DNA from: Chitinimonas viridis
Lineage (GTDB): Bacteria > Pseudomonadota > Gammaproteobacteria > Burkholderiales > Chitinimonadaceae
Reading direction: 5' to 3'
Assembly: GCF_030409555.1 (NCBI RefSeq)
Contig: NZ_JAUFPU010000004.1
Location: 499,680-563,679 of the forward strand
DNA: 64,000 nucleotides
Made by a program: the position numbers and the translations under genes. This document shows positions 26,435 through 33,472 of this stretch, in pieces. The notes beneath the pieces are model-generated. The model saw nothing but the letters and a program-made list of their open reading frames with translations, made no database searches and was not told where the DNA came from. Position 1 is the first letter of the stretch; each line of letters begins with the position of its first letter.

Positions 26435-26473
26435 GTGGGACTAGTCCGCATAGGCCATATGGACTAGTCCCAC
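26435..26473. promoter_or_regulatory. 39-bp inverted repeat built of two GGACTAGTCC palindromes upstream of narG
   Basis: GTGGGACTAGTCC (26435-26447), a 13-bp spacer, and GGACTAGTCCCAC (26461-26473) form perfect 13-bp inverted arms, each arm itself containing the 10-bp palindrome GGACTAGTCC. It lies 118-156 bp upstream of narG and has no T-tract on either side, so it is not a terminator. Two dimer sites for NarL or another nitrate-linked regulator are inferred. Confidence 0.65.
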
Positions 26474-26484
26474 ATGGCCACAAA

Positions 26485-26508
26485 TAAAAAAGCGCCCATA
26501 AGGGCGCT
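26485..26508 (-). terminator. Rho-independent terminator after narK2
   Basis: On the minus strand AGCGCCC-TTAT-GGGCGCT (26491-26508) is followed by a T-rich run. It begins 7 bp after the narK2 stop and separates narK1K2 from the narG promoter. Confidence 0.88.
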
Positions 26509-26514
26509 AGGGGA

Positions 26515-27900
26515 TCAGCAAGGCATGAGCGCCTGCTTGCGTGCGTAATACCACCAGGTGATGGCCATGCAGCTCAGGTAGAAAGCGATAAAGCAGAATA
26601 GCGCGCCATCCACCCCGCCGGTCAGGTCTATCGACGTGCCGAAGCTCTTGGGAATGAAGAAGCCGCCATACGCCCCTATGGCGCCGGAAAAGCCCAGTAC
26701 GGCAGCCGCCTCTTTGCTGGCATCCACTACCGCCTGTTTTTCGGCTTTCTCGCCACGCCCCTTGGCTTCGCGCTGACGCTCAGTCAGGAAGATCACCGGA
26801 ATCATGCGGAAGGTAGAGCCGTTGCCTATGCCGGTAAGGGCAAACAACAGGATGAACATGGCCAGGAAGCCATAGAAGTCGCCCCCCTGCCCGCCTTGTG
26901 GCAGGTAATGCAGCACCCCGAAGACGGCCGCAATCATGCCGGCGAAGGTCCACAGTGTGACGCGCGCACCGCCCAGCTTGTCAGACACCCAACCACCCAG
27001 GGGCCGCGCCAAGGCGCCCACCAGAGGGCCGAGAAAGGCGTAGGCCGTGGGGTTGATGCCAGGAAACTGGGACTTGGTCAGCATGGCAAGGCCTGCAGAG
27101 AAGCCGATGAAGGAACCAAAGGTGCCCACATAGAGCCAGCACATCAGCCAGTTATGCTTGCGCTTGAAGATCACAGCCTGATCGGCAAACGACGCCTTGG
27201 CATCGGCAATGTCATTCATGCCAAACCAGGCGGCCAGGCTGGCAGCGATGATAAAAGGCACCCAGACAAAGCCGGCATTCTGCAACCAGATGCTTTTTTC
27301 CACGCCATCCTTCACATACTGCTGCGGCTCGCCACCCATCGCTCCCAGCAGGCCCATGGATATCACCACGGGCACCACAAACTGCACCAGCGAGACCCCA
27401 AGATTGCCGATCCCGGCATTCAAGCCGGTGGCCAGGCCTTTTTTAGCCTTGGGGAAAAAGAAACTGATGTTGGACATGCTGGAGCTGAAGTTGCCCCCGC
27501 CCAGGCCACACAGCAGCGCCAAGATAAGCAAGGTGGGGAAGCTGGTACTGGGGTCGCGCAACGCGAACCCCATGCCCAGTGCCGGTATCAGCAGGCTGGC
27601 GGTGGAGATGGCCGTCCATTTGCGCCCGCCAAAGATGGGCACCAGGAAGGAATAGAAAATCCGCAGGGTTGCTCCAGACAAGGCCGGCAGTGCCGTCAGC
27701 CAGAACATCTGGTTCTTGGATAGCTGAAAACCTGCCTTGTCGAGGTTGACCACCACCACACTCCAGAGCATCCAGACACTGAAGGCAAGCATCAGTGCCG
27801 GAATGGAGATCCATAAATTGCGATTGGCAATCCGCGCACCGGTTTGCTCCCAGAAGCTGGTATTTTCCGGTTCCCAGCGCTTTAGTACGTGACTGGACAT
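26515..27900 (-). CDS. narK2: NarK2-type nitrate/nitrite antiporter (MFS)
   Basis: Major-facilitator transporter of the NNP family, 461 aa with about 12 helices. As second and longer of a narK pair it corresponds to the nitrate/nitrite exchanger. Family features include two conserved Arg (FYSFLVP preceded by ATLRI, and GNGSTFRMIPVIF) and glycine-rich nitrate-signature stretches such as GLGGGNFSSSMSNISFFFP and GFSGAIGAYGGFFIP. It lies 57 bp after narK1 and ends at a terminator. Confidence 0.92.
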   Translation of the reverse strand: MSSHVLKRWEPENTSFWEQTGARIANRNLWISIPALMLAFSVWMLWSVVVVNLDKAGFQLSKNQMFWLTALPALSGATLRIFYSFLVPIFGGRKWTAISTASLLIPALGMGFALRDPSTSFPTLLILALLCGLGGGNFSSSMSNISFFFPKAKKGLATGLNAGIGNLGVSLVQFVVPVVISMGLLGAMGGEPQQYVKDGVEKSIWLQNAGFVWVPFIIAASLAAWFGMNDIADAKASFADQAVIFKRKHNWLMCWLYVGTFGSFIGFSAGLAMLTKSQFPGINPTAYAFLGPLVGALARPLGGWVSDKLGGARVTLWTFAGMIAAVFGVLHYLPQGGQGGDFYGFLAMFILLFALTGIGNGSTFRMIPVIFLTERQREAKGRGEKAEKQAVVDASKEAAAVLGFSGAIGAYGGFFIPKSFGTSIDLTGGVDGALFCFIAFYLSCMAITWWYYARKQALMPC

Positions 27901-27957
27901 GATAGATATCCTTGATGGAGGAAAAGAGTGAATCCGTAAGCGCTTGCTTTGGAACAG

Positions 27958-29232
27958 TTATGCCGCACGGGAAGCCAAGGCGCGCTGCCCCTCTGCGACG
28001 CTCTCCGGGCGGAAACTGAAGTGCATCCAGACCAGGCTGACGCAGACCGTGCCATACAGCAGCATGAAGGCACTGGAGCGGATGCCGGTCAGATCCAGTA
28101 AGGCGCCGAACATGATGGGCAGGATGAATCCGCCCAAGCCGCCAGCGAGACCGACCACGCCAGAAACCGCACCAATATTGGTGGGGAATTCGTCTGATAT
28201 GAACTTGAATACCGAAGCCTTGCCTATCGCCATGGCGATACCGACCACAAACAGCAGGACGGTAAACAGCGTCGCATTCAGGCCAATATGGAAGGTGCGA
28301 GGGCCTTCGACGGTAAGGATGGTGAATTGGGTTTGCGGATAGCTGAGCAGAAAGAAGGCAATCCAGCACACCCACATCACCCACCAGGTGGTCTTGTAGG
28401 CACCGTATTTGTCCGACACCCACCCACCAATCGCCCGCAGCACCCCACCAGGCAGAGAAAAACAGGCAGCAAGCAATGCAGCCAGCTTGAGATCAAAGCC
28501 GTATTCGCCGATGTAGTACTTGGTCATCCATAGTGCCAAGCCCACGTAACCACCGAATACCACGGAGTAGTACTGGCAATAGCGCCAGACGCGGGGGTCG
28601 CGCAGCATCTTCAACTGCTCGCCAAAACTGCCACTTTGCTTGACCAGATGAGCGGGATTGCTGGCCGAGAGAAACCAGAACAGCACGGCTGTCACCAGCA
28701 TGGCAACAGCGTAAACCTTGGGCACGATCACCCACGCGCCACCCGCCGAGGCAATCAGCGCAGGCGCCACGAATTTGGTCAGGGCCGAACCGGAGTTGCC
28801 CGCGCCGAACACGCCCATGGCAAAACCCTGGCGGCTCTTGGGAAACCAGCGCGCGACATAGGGCGTACCCACCGAGAACGAGCCGCCCGCCAGGCCCACA
28901 AACAGCGCCAGAACCAGGAATTGCCAGTAGGCAGTTGCATAGCTCATCAGCCAGATGGGAATGACTGTGGACAGCATCAGTATGAACAGCACGATGCGGC
29001 CGCCGTAGCGGTCAGTCCAGATGCCCAGCGGCACCCGCACCAATGAGCCCGTCAGCACGGGCATGGCGGCCAACAGGCCAAACTGTGTTTCAGATAAATC
29101 CAGCTGCTTCTTGATGGGTATGCCTAGCACGGCAAACATCATCCAGACCGCAAAGCAGATGGTGAAAGCAAACGTACTGGATAGCAGTACCGAGGTAGCC
29201 TGGCTGTTGCCGGCTGTAGTGTCCTTAGCCAT
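27958..29232 (-). CDS. narK1: NarK1-type nitrate/proton symporter (MFS)
   Basis: Second NNP-family transporter, 424 aa, about 12 helices. In other bacteria the shorter NarK1 imports nitrate with protons and starts respiration before nitrite builds up. Nitrate-signature-like stretches FVGLAGGSFSVGTPYVARWFP and GVVGLAGGLGGFILP are visible. First gene of the narK1K2 unit. Its upstream region (29233-29340) holds ACTAGT and the GGGCAGACTGACTA word shared with the narX promoter. Confidence 0.92.
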   Translation of the reverse strand: MAKDTTAGNSQATSVLLSSTFAFTICFAVWMMFAVLGIPIKKQLDLSETQFGLLAAMPVLTGSLVRVPLGIWTDRYGGRIVLFILMLSTVIPIWLMSYATAYWQFLVLALFVGLAGGSFSVGTPYVARWFPKSRQGFAMGVFGAGNSGSALTKFVAPALIASAGGAWVIVPKVYAVAMLVTAVLFWFLSASNPAHLVKQSGSFGEQLKMLRDPRVWRYCQYYSVVFGGYVGLALWMTKYYIGEYGFDLKLAALLAACFSLPGGVLRAIGGWVSDKYGAYKTTWWVMWVCWIAFFLLSYPQTQFTILTVEGPRTFHIGLNATLFTVLLFVVGIAMAIGKASVFKFISDEFPTNIGAVSGVVGLAGGLGGFILPIMFGALLDLTGIRSSAFMLLYGTVCVSLVWMHFSFRPESVAEGQRALASRAA

Positions 29233-29323
29233 GATGCTCTCTCACGATCGTCTATATCTCGTGAAAGCCAGCTTAGAGAGGCCAGGCGCTGTCCACCATT
29301 CGCCAATAGAACCAGATAGGCCT

Positions 29324-29339
29324 GGGCAGACTGACTAGT
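29324..29339. promoter_or_regulatory. shared promoter word GGGCAGACTGACTAGT upstream of narK1
   Basis: GGGCAGACTGACTA here is identical to 13785-13798 beside narX, and runs into ACTAGT, the core of the palindromes before narG and moaA. It lies about 92-107 bp before the narK1 start. It may be one variant of the same regulator site. Confidence 0.45.
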
Positions 29340-29601
29340 TCGCCTGGGTGATATCTCGTAGCAACCCAAGCAAGTCACGCCCCTGTATCGTGCTCGCTAG
29401 CCCGCATCTTTCACCAGTAGTGCCCAAGTCCAAAGCTAACCTAAATTTTTCGCAGGCCTCGTGGTGTGCTGATGCCGCTTGCCGAGATTCGGGCAAATCC
29501 GTGACCGCAAGACGCAGCCCCCTACCCCAGCGCTGACAGCGTGCCCAGGGCGCACCCAGGGTGGGCTCAGGATTAGTTGAATCGGGCAGCGACGAGCAGT
29601 T
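29340..29601. other. intergenic stretch without a recognisable gene
   Basis: Between the narK1 promoter and the iterated repeats. A minus-strand open frame crosses it (toward 29335), with some protein-like character in its last 60 codons (RLAVTDLPESRQAASAHHEACEKFRLALDLG), but no start, ribosome binding site or known family is visible. It may be a remnant of a mobile-element gene. Confidence 0.4.
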
Positions 29602-29972
29602 TGGCAACGTTATGCTTCCCGACCCCGGAGACTTTATGGTTCCCGTCACATAGTTGTGGCGGGAACCATGAACTTGCCACCGTGGCAGGTATACGCTTCC
29701 ACTTTTCGCCAATTTCTTACAGCCATCGTAAGAATCGGCCTCTCTACACGCCCTCCGCGCCGACGTTCTTAAGCCGGGAATCCAGTCACCACAACGGTTC
29801 CAGCGCCCACCTCTCAAATCGCGCAACCTCGCAATCCCAGCCGTTTACGCAGCAGCTTTATGCTTCGTTTTTCGCAAAACGGCAACTTTATGGTTCCGTG
29901 ATTTCGCGACTGGAACAATAAAGTTGCCGCTTTTCGTGCGGAGTGGAACCATATGGGAAGCATAAAGCTGCC
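29602..29972. repeat. cluster of at least eight GGCAACTTTATGSTTCC motifs in both orientations (IS21-like end repeats)
   Basis: Copies of a 17-bp word near GGCAACTTTATGGTTCC occur at 29602, 29627, 29684, 29851 and 29881 (plus orientation) and at 29662, 29912 and 29956 (minus orientation), with 1-5 changes each. The 29881/29912 pair forms a near-perfect hairpin. Multiple end repeats of this kind are typical of transposase-binding sites in IS21-family elements. No istA or istB gene is present, so this is a remnant, a mini-element, or the fused ends of one. Confidence 0.6.
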
Positions 29973-30011
29973 ACATTAGGCTCAACTATACGCAACGCAA
30001 AGACGACGCCG

Positions 30012-30515
30012 ATGGCTACCTTCACACAACTGGATTGGACGCGCCCCGATGTGCACGCAATCGTCAATTCCCATGGACTCTTGGTAATCGACGCCACCAG
30101 CGCACCCGACCATCGAAGCTGGCTGTCAAACCATCGCTACGAAACGCTCGATCTCGACTTCAAGCAAGGCATATCACCCGTGGTCGAACACCTTGGGCAT
30201 GTACTTCACTGGCAGAACCAGTTTGGTTACGCTTTGCAGCCTGACTCCCGAAACCTGGATGCACTTTGGGATGGGTTCGAGTTTGAGGTGCCAGTAGAAG
30301 GTGGGCTGGTATGCTGGCTTGCGGATTTCGAAACCGCATGGGTTGAGGACAAGCGATGGGCGCAAGGTTTTATGGTCATCATCACCGACTATTGCCTACA
30401 GCAGCTTGCATTAGGTAGACGCTTCTATGCCATCCTAACCGTATCAGGAGCTGAGTCACCGATTCTGGGCCAGCGGGTAGCAGACATTGCAGTGCCACAT
30501 CCATACAGCATGTGA
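30012..30515 (+). CDS. barstar-family protein (probable orphan RNase inhibitor / immunity protein)
   Basis: Soluble protein of 167 aa. The barstar signature is visible in the middle: HWQNQFGYALQPDSRNLDALWDGFEF, matching the family's region of aromatic-Gly, Asn-Leu/Trp-Asp-Ala and Trp-Asp residues that binds barnase-like RNases. LLVIDATSAPDHRSWLSNHRYETLDLD before it fits the first strand and helix. The start at 30012 (MATFTQLDW) is chosen because the longer frame runs into the IS21-like repeats. No RNase toxin gene is adjacent, so it is probably an orphan immunity gene. Confidence 0.72.
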   Translation: MATFTQLDWTRPDVHAIVNSHGLLVIDATSAPDHRSWLSNHRYETLDLDFKQGISPVVEHLGHVLHWQNQFGYALQPDSRNLDALWDGFEFEVPVEGGLVCWLADFETAWVEDKRWAQGFMVIITDYCLQQLALGRRFYAILTVSGAESPILGQRVADIAVPHPYSM

Positions 30516-30573
30516 CCAGTATCATCAATTACTTCTACACATCGTATGGAAACATGCATTGGCGTCGGGCACA

Positions 30574-31371
30574 ATGAAAAACATATATCCACTTCAACAG
30601 GAACTTGAATGCTCATTCGAGCACTCAAGTTGCAGAATTAGGTTTGAAACGGAACGACTGCCAACACAAGTGGACACTACCATGCGCGTTGAGGTTTCGA
30701 CTGACGGCGGTACTACATGGTCAGCACTACCAATGAGTTTAGGCTGGCTATCCTACCCTTTGCTTTGGACATCAGCAGAACCAGCGTGGCCGCCTGAAAT
30801 TCCCATTTCTCTAGAGTGTATTTCGGACGCCATCTCATTTAACTACGTTGATGATGCAGACGAGATGAGATGGATGAGGAAGCCCTCAGAATGGCGTGCC
30901 AAGTATAGTAACGAATCTTGGGGTCACGAATCTTGGGGTCAGAATCTTGGGGTCAGGTCTTGTATTTTGCATCCTCCAAACAGCCTTGAAATGCAAAATA
31001 CAAGACCTGACCCTATGCTTTCTTTCCGCGTCGTTTGCAGCAGTACCCCATATTGTCGAAGCGCTTGCGCTGGCGCCAGAAAAGGCCGGCAGCGACTATT
31101 TCCAGTTCCCTGCGTGGGTAGAGATTTGTCGCCGCAAGCAAGGTGCTGTGCTGCCGCCAAACTTGGAAGTGGCCTACCGTGCCGCGCTAGCTCGAATGCC
31201 ATCGCTTGTCGCCCTTGGTGCAACTGCCGACTGGGACGAAGGCATGGTTCGTTGCGCACTTGCCGCAATTGCGGCGGCCAAGGGCCAACATCAGATAGCC
31301 GAAGCGGTGCTGGAACTATCGCCAGACATTGCGGGTGTGTTCCTGGAGCGCCTAGACGAGGGAGATTTTGA
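30574..31371 (+). CDS. hypothetical protein whose 3' part is replaced by a hairpin repeat
   Basis: Unrecognised. From ATG 30574 about 110 codons look like a real protein (MKNIYPLQQELECSFEHSS, then RVEVSTDGGTTWSALPMS, DEMRWMRKPSEWR), with lower GC than the genome. From about 30905 the frame enters three tandem GAATCTTGGGGTCA units and a 64-bp hairpin, and then reads a gene remnant out of frame to a stop at 31371. The native protein therefore probably ended or continued differently. Immunity-type function is suggested only by its neighbours. Confidence 0.4.
   Translation: MKNIYPLQQELECSFEHSSCRIRFETERLPTQVDTTMRVEVSTDGGTTWSALPMSLGWLSYPLLWTSAEPAWPPEIPISLECISDAISFNYVDDADEMRWMRKPSEWRAKYSNESWGHESWGQNLGVRSCILHPPNSLEMQNTRPDPMLSFRVVCSSTPYCRSACAGARKGRQRLFPVPCVGRDLSPQARCCAAAKLGSGLPCRASSNAIACRPWCNCRLGRRHGSLRTCRNCGGQGPTSDSRSGAGTIARHCGCVPGAPRRGRF
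30911..31013. repeat. tandem GAATCTTGGGGTCA units plus a perfect 23-bp-arm hairpin (copy 1)
   Basis: Three direct units of 14-15 bp begin at 30911, 30926 and 30941. They lead into GGGTCAGGTCTTGTATTTTG (arm 30950-30972), an 18-bp loop, and its exact complement at 30991-31013. A second copy of the hairpin lies at 32160-32211 with a near-identical loop. Such long hairpins ending in a GGGTCAGG word resemble REP elements mobilised by RAYT (Y1) transposases; no transposase is in the window. Confidence 0.7.
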
Positions 31372-31384
31372 GGCCGAGCAGTAG
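31022..31384 (+). pseudogene. C-terminal remnant of a HEAT-like immunity-type protein
   Basis: About 118 codons in a different frame from the gene before it. SASFAAVPHIVEALALAPEK and later PSLVALGATADWDEGMVRCALAAIAA resemble the repeat units of HEAT-like proteins found among polymorphic-toxin immunity genes, where a phrase like YSASFAAVPHL is common. There is no start codon of its own; the 5' part ends at the hairpin repeat. GC is high again here, unlike the preceding fragment. The family assignment is tentative; truncation by the repeat is clear. Confidence 0.5.
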
Positions 31385-31398
31385 CTCATTTAGGGCAG

Positions 31399-31944
31399 TT
31401 ACACAACAAGCACCGGTTTTCTTCTTGGATCAAAGAAGTCAATATTAAAATCGTAAAAAAATCTCTCCGCCCCTATCTCTCTTATTAATGAAACCTCTTG
31501 TTTATGCACTGGATATATCTGCGAAATATTCACAATCCAATCATCAAGGTCCACTCTTAGATCAGACACCTCCAAACTACTACTTGCAAAAACCAAAAAC
31601 GCCGACATATCAGATTCCTCAGAAATTTGCCGACCAAAATCCAGCACTTCTCCGTACGAAAATAAACACCGCCCCCATCCACAACGAACGAGTTCACCCA
31701 TAGCTAAAGCCCAAGCAATATCGGTTGAATCCATGGAGATAACCAACTCTGGCTTACTATAGCGCCACTCTTTACAATCCGCCAATGACAGCCCGAAACT
31801 GAAAGCCGTCAGGCACCCTGCTTCGGGCACATCCACATACGAAGACACAATGATCTTAGGATCATTCTCCATCCGGAAGAAAGCGCCCTCTCGTCCTGCA
31901 ATTGACTCAACATGATCGAAGTACTTATCAATCTTTTCTTTCAT
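31399..31944 (-). CDS. SUFU (suppressor of fused)-domain protein, probable immunity protein
   Basis: Soluble protein of 181 aa. The pattern YFDHVESIAGREGAFFRME, LTAFSFGLSLADC, PELVISMDSTDIAWALAMGEL, LFSYGEVLDFGRQISEESDMSAFLVF and EVSLIREIGAERFF matches bacterial SUFU-domain proteins, widely used as immunity proteins of polymorphic toxin systems. The start at 31944 has AGGAG nine bases before it. The gene is markedly AT-richer than its surroundings, consistent with transfer. No cognate toxin is seen next to it. Confidence 0.82.
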   Translation of the reverse strand: MKEKIDKYFDHVESIAGREGAFFRMENDPKIIVSSYVDVPEAGCLTAFSFGLSLADCKEWRYSKPELVISMDSTDIAWALAMGELVRCGWGRCLFSYGEVLDFGRQISEESDMSAFLVFASSSLEVSDLRVDLDDWIVNISQIYPVHKQEVSLIREIGAERFFYDFNIDFFDPRRKPVLVV

Positions 31945-32016
31945 AGCGATGACTCCTATTTGGCCCATTTTACCTTATCCCGCTCGGCCTATAGAGCCAT
32001 GGCATCAGGCCTCAAT

Positions 32017-32150
32017 ACTGTGCGGTTAGATTGTTCGCACGATCTCACCGCCACCCACCACGATAGCCACTGGATTGCACTGTAGTCATGGTTGAGCCCA
32101 AGTTGATTCATCCACGACAGCAAGCGCTGAGATCAATCTAACCGAACAGT
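32017..32150. mobile_element. 134-bp element with 17-bp terminal inverted repeats, no coding capacity
   Basis: ACTGTGCGGTTAGATTG at 32017-32033 and CAATCTAACCGAACAGT at 32134-32150 are inverted copies with one mismatch. The element is too short to code for a transposase, so it is MITE-like. No clear target duplication is visible. Confidence 0.5.
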
Positions 32151-32159
32151 GTTGCATCA

Positions 32160-32211
32160 GGTCTTGTATTTTGCATTTTCAAAACAGCCTTGTAATGCAA
32201 AATACAAGACC
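32160..32211. repeat. hairpin repeat, copy 2 (18-bp perfect arms)
   Basis: GGTCTTGTATTTTGCATT at 32160-32177 and its exact complement at 32194-32211, with a 16-bp loop that shares AAACAGCCTTG with copy 1 at 30950-31013. Copy 2 lacks the tandem GAATCTTGGGGTCA units. It sits 10 bp after the 134-bp element. Confidence 0.7.
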
Positions 32212-32478
32212 CTGTGATGCCTTGACCCTGTAATTCCCGGCAGCACTAGGCGGCCGTGCGCAACAATCTGTGATCAGGTTCCAGCTAGCGGTATGCTTCG
32301 CGCCGGTTGCCGATCCGCACTATCAGGAAGTGCAGGACGCCGCCCTCGAACTTGGCAGTTGTCCGGCGCTGCGCTTTGCGGCATGTGACGGGCTTTGCTT
32401 AGGCCGCCCGACTGCATTGTGTGGGTTACGGTTACCGGGACAACCTTGGCATGATATAGGACGTGCCAGCGGGCGCCA
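32212..32478. other. intergenic stretch without a supported gene
   Basis: GC is high again. Open frames of about 80 codons exist on both strands but without ribosome binding sites or recognisable families. A plus-strand stretch (FAPVADPHYQEVQDAALELG) looks protein-like and may be a gene remnant. Confidence 0.35.
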
Positions 32479-32835
32479 CTATTCCACATTTTCAAGCAGC
32501 TGTTTGTCCTCCCAAACGTCTTCATAACTCTCAGTTATTAGAAATCGCCAACCCGGCGGCAACCCTAGATAACGCAACGCCAATGGCACCCAATCTTCTA
32601 AGTGTTTAACGTGTAATGGCAGAAAAAAATCGGGATCATCAGACCACTCTTCTCCTGCCCAAATATACCATCCACAGGCACCACCTTCCGGCCTTATTCG
32701 AAGACCATTAATTGGACGAAGCCCAGAAACCACATTACGAGCGACTCCCACCTTCAATTCAGCATCACAAGCCCAAAAGGGCGCTTCATATTTTTCACAC
32801 AATACCCTCTGCGCATTTTTTTCCATATCGCTCAT
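32479..32835 (-). CDS. probable immunity protein of the DUF2185/Imm33-like type
   Basis: Soluble protein of 118 aa, AT-rich like the SUFU gene. [22 protein letters not shown] followed by [22 protein letters not shown] resembles a compact family in which an N-terminal glycine-tryptophan segment precedes a PPGWRFL segment. I place it near the DUF2185/Imm33 group, but the family name is tentative. Two starts are possible (32835 or 32826). No toxin gene accompanies it; it belongs to the orphan immunity patch. Confidence 0.55.
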   Translation of the reverse strand: MSDMEKNAQRVLCEKYEAPFWACDAELKVGVARNVVSGLRPINGLRIRPEGGACGWYIWAGEEWSDDPDFFLPLHVKHLEDWVPLALRYLGLPPGWRFLITESYEDVWEDKQLLENVE

Positions 32836-32859
32836 TGGTCTAAAATCCCAATCAAGTTC

Positions 32860-33039
32860 TCATACGCCTAGCAAAAGCAGCCAGCTGCCCCCTTGAATTA
32901 CTGAACAACTGAGACAATGGGGTTGAACAGCCACGACAAAGCACTCCCTTTTCACATCTATCTTACCAGTACAATAATACTCAACAACTAGCAGATCCTT
33001 GTGGTCAGATACTTGCTTTGAGCTAATCGCACTGTACAT
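32860..33039 (-). CDS. possible small protein or gene remnant
   Basis: Unrecognised open frame of 59 codons in an AT-rich stretch (MYSAISSKQVSDHKDLLVVEYYCTG). A purine-rich GCGGGGATGG lies just before the ATG but no good ribosome binding site. It could be the 3' remnant of a transferred gene. Low confidence. Confidence 0.25.
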   Translation of the reverse strand: MYSAISSKQVSDHKDLLVVEYYCTGKIDVKRECFVVAVQPHCLSCSVIQGGSWLLLLGV

Positions 33040-33072
33040 CCATCCCCGCAAAGAACAGCAGCGATACAAATG

Positions 33073-33095
33073 AAAACGCCGGCACAAGGCCGGCG
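33073..33095 (-). terminator. Rho-independent terminator after the DUF3460 gene
   Basis: CGCCGGC, a five-base loop and GCCGGCG (33077-33095) followed on the minus strand by TTTT, 24 bp after the DUF3460 stop. Confidence 0.75.
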
Positions 33096-33118
33096 CTTCT
33101 TACACCTGCGGTGCCAAC

Positions 33119-33322
33119 TCAGTCCGGCTGATACACATAGGCCTTCTGGTTCACCCGGCCTGCCTCGGCCTCGGCCTGAAAACCGCGATCTACCTGCTTG
33201 TCCCACAGCAGTGCGCGGCCTTCCACCTGGCCCTTGGCCACCTCAGGGTTCTTGTCGAGGAACTCACGCAGGAACTGGGTGGTTTCGGATACGTATGTGG
33301 TGTCTTTGAACAGCAATGCCAT
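33119..33322 (-). CDS. DUF3460 family protein
   Basis: Small soluble protein of 67 aa. YVSETTQFLREFLDKNPEVA, GRALLWDK and QKAYVYQPD match DUF3460, a family largely confined to betaproteobacteria; its function is unknown. Normal length. It ends at its own terminator and is separated from the thiolase gene by another terminator, so it is probably a single-gene unit. Confidence 0.88.
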   Translation of the reverse strand: MALLFKDTTYVSETTQFLREFLDKNPEVAKGQVEGRALLWDKQVDRGFQAEAEAGRVNQKAYVYQPD

Positions 33323-33415
33323 GATGGGTTACCTCTAGCCTAGATCCAGACAGTCATTATACCGCCAGATACCCTAAGCGCATGCAGGGACTTGAGCCCG
33401 CTGCAGGCATGGCCG

Positions 33416-33450
33416 AAAAAACAAACCCCTGCACTGAGGCAGGGGTTTGT
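33416..33450 (-). terminator. Rho-independent terminator after the thiolase gene
   Basis: A 12-bp perfect stem (ACAAACCCCTGC, 33421-33432, with 33439-33450) and, on the minus strand, a run of T after the stem. It begins 23 bp beyond the thiolase stop. Confidence 0.9.
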
Positions 33451-33472
33451 TGTCGCAGCGCGGTGTGCAGTA

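Noticed and set aside
29335-29826. 163-codon minus-strand frame upstream of narK1
   Set aside because: It crosses the iterated IS21-like repeats and the narK1 promoter word; at best a remnant.
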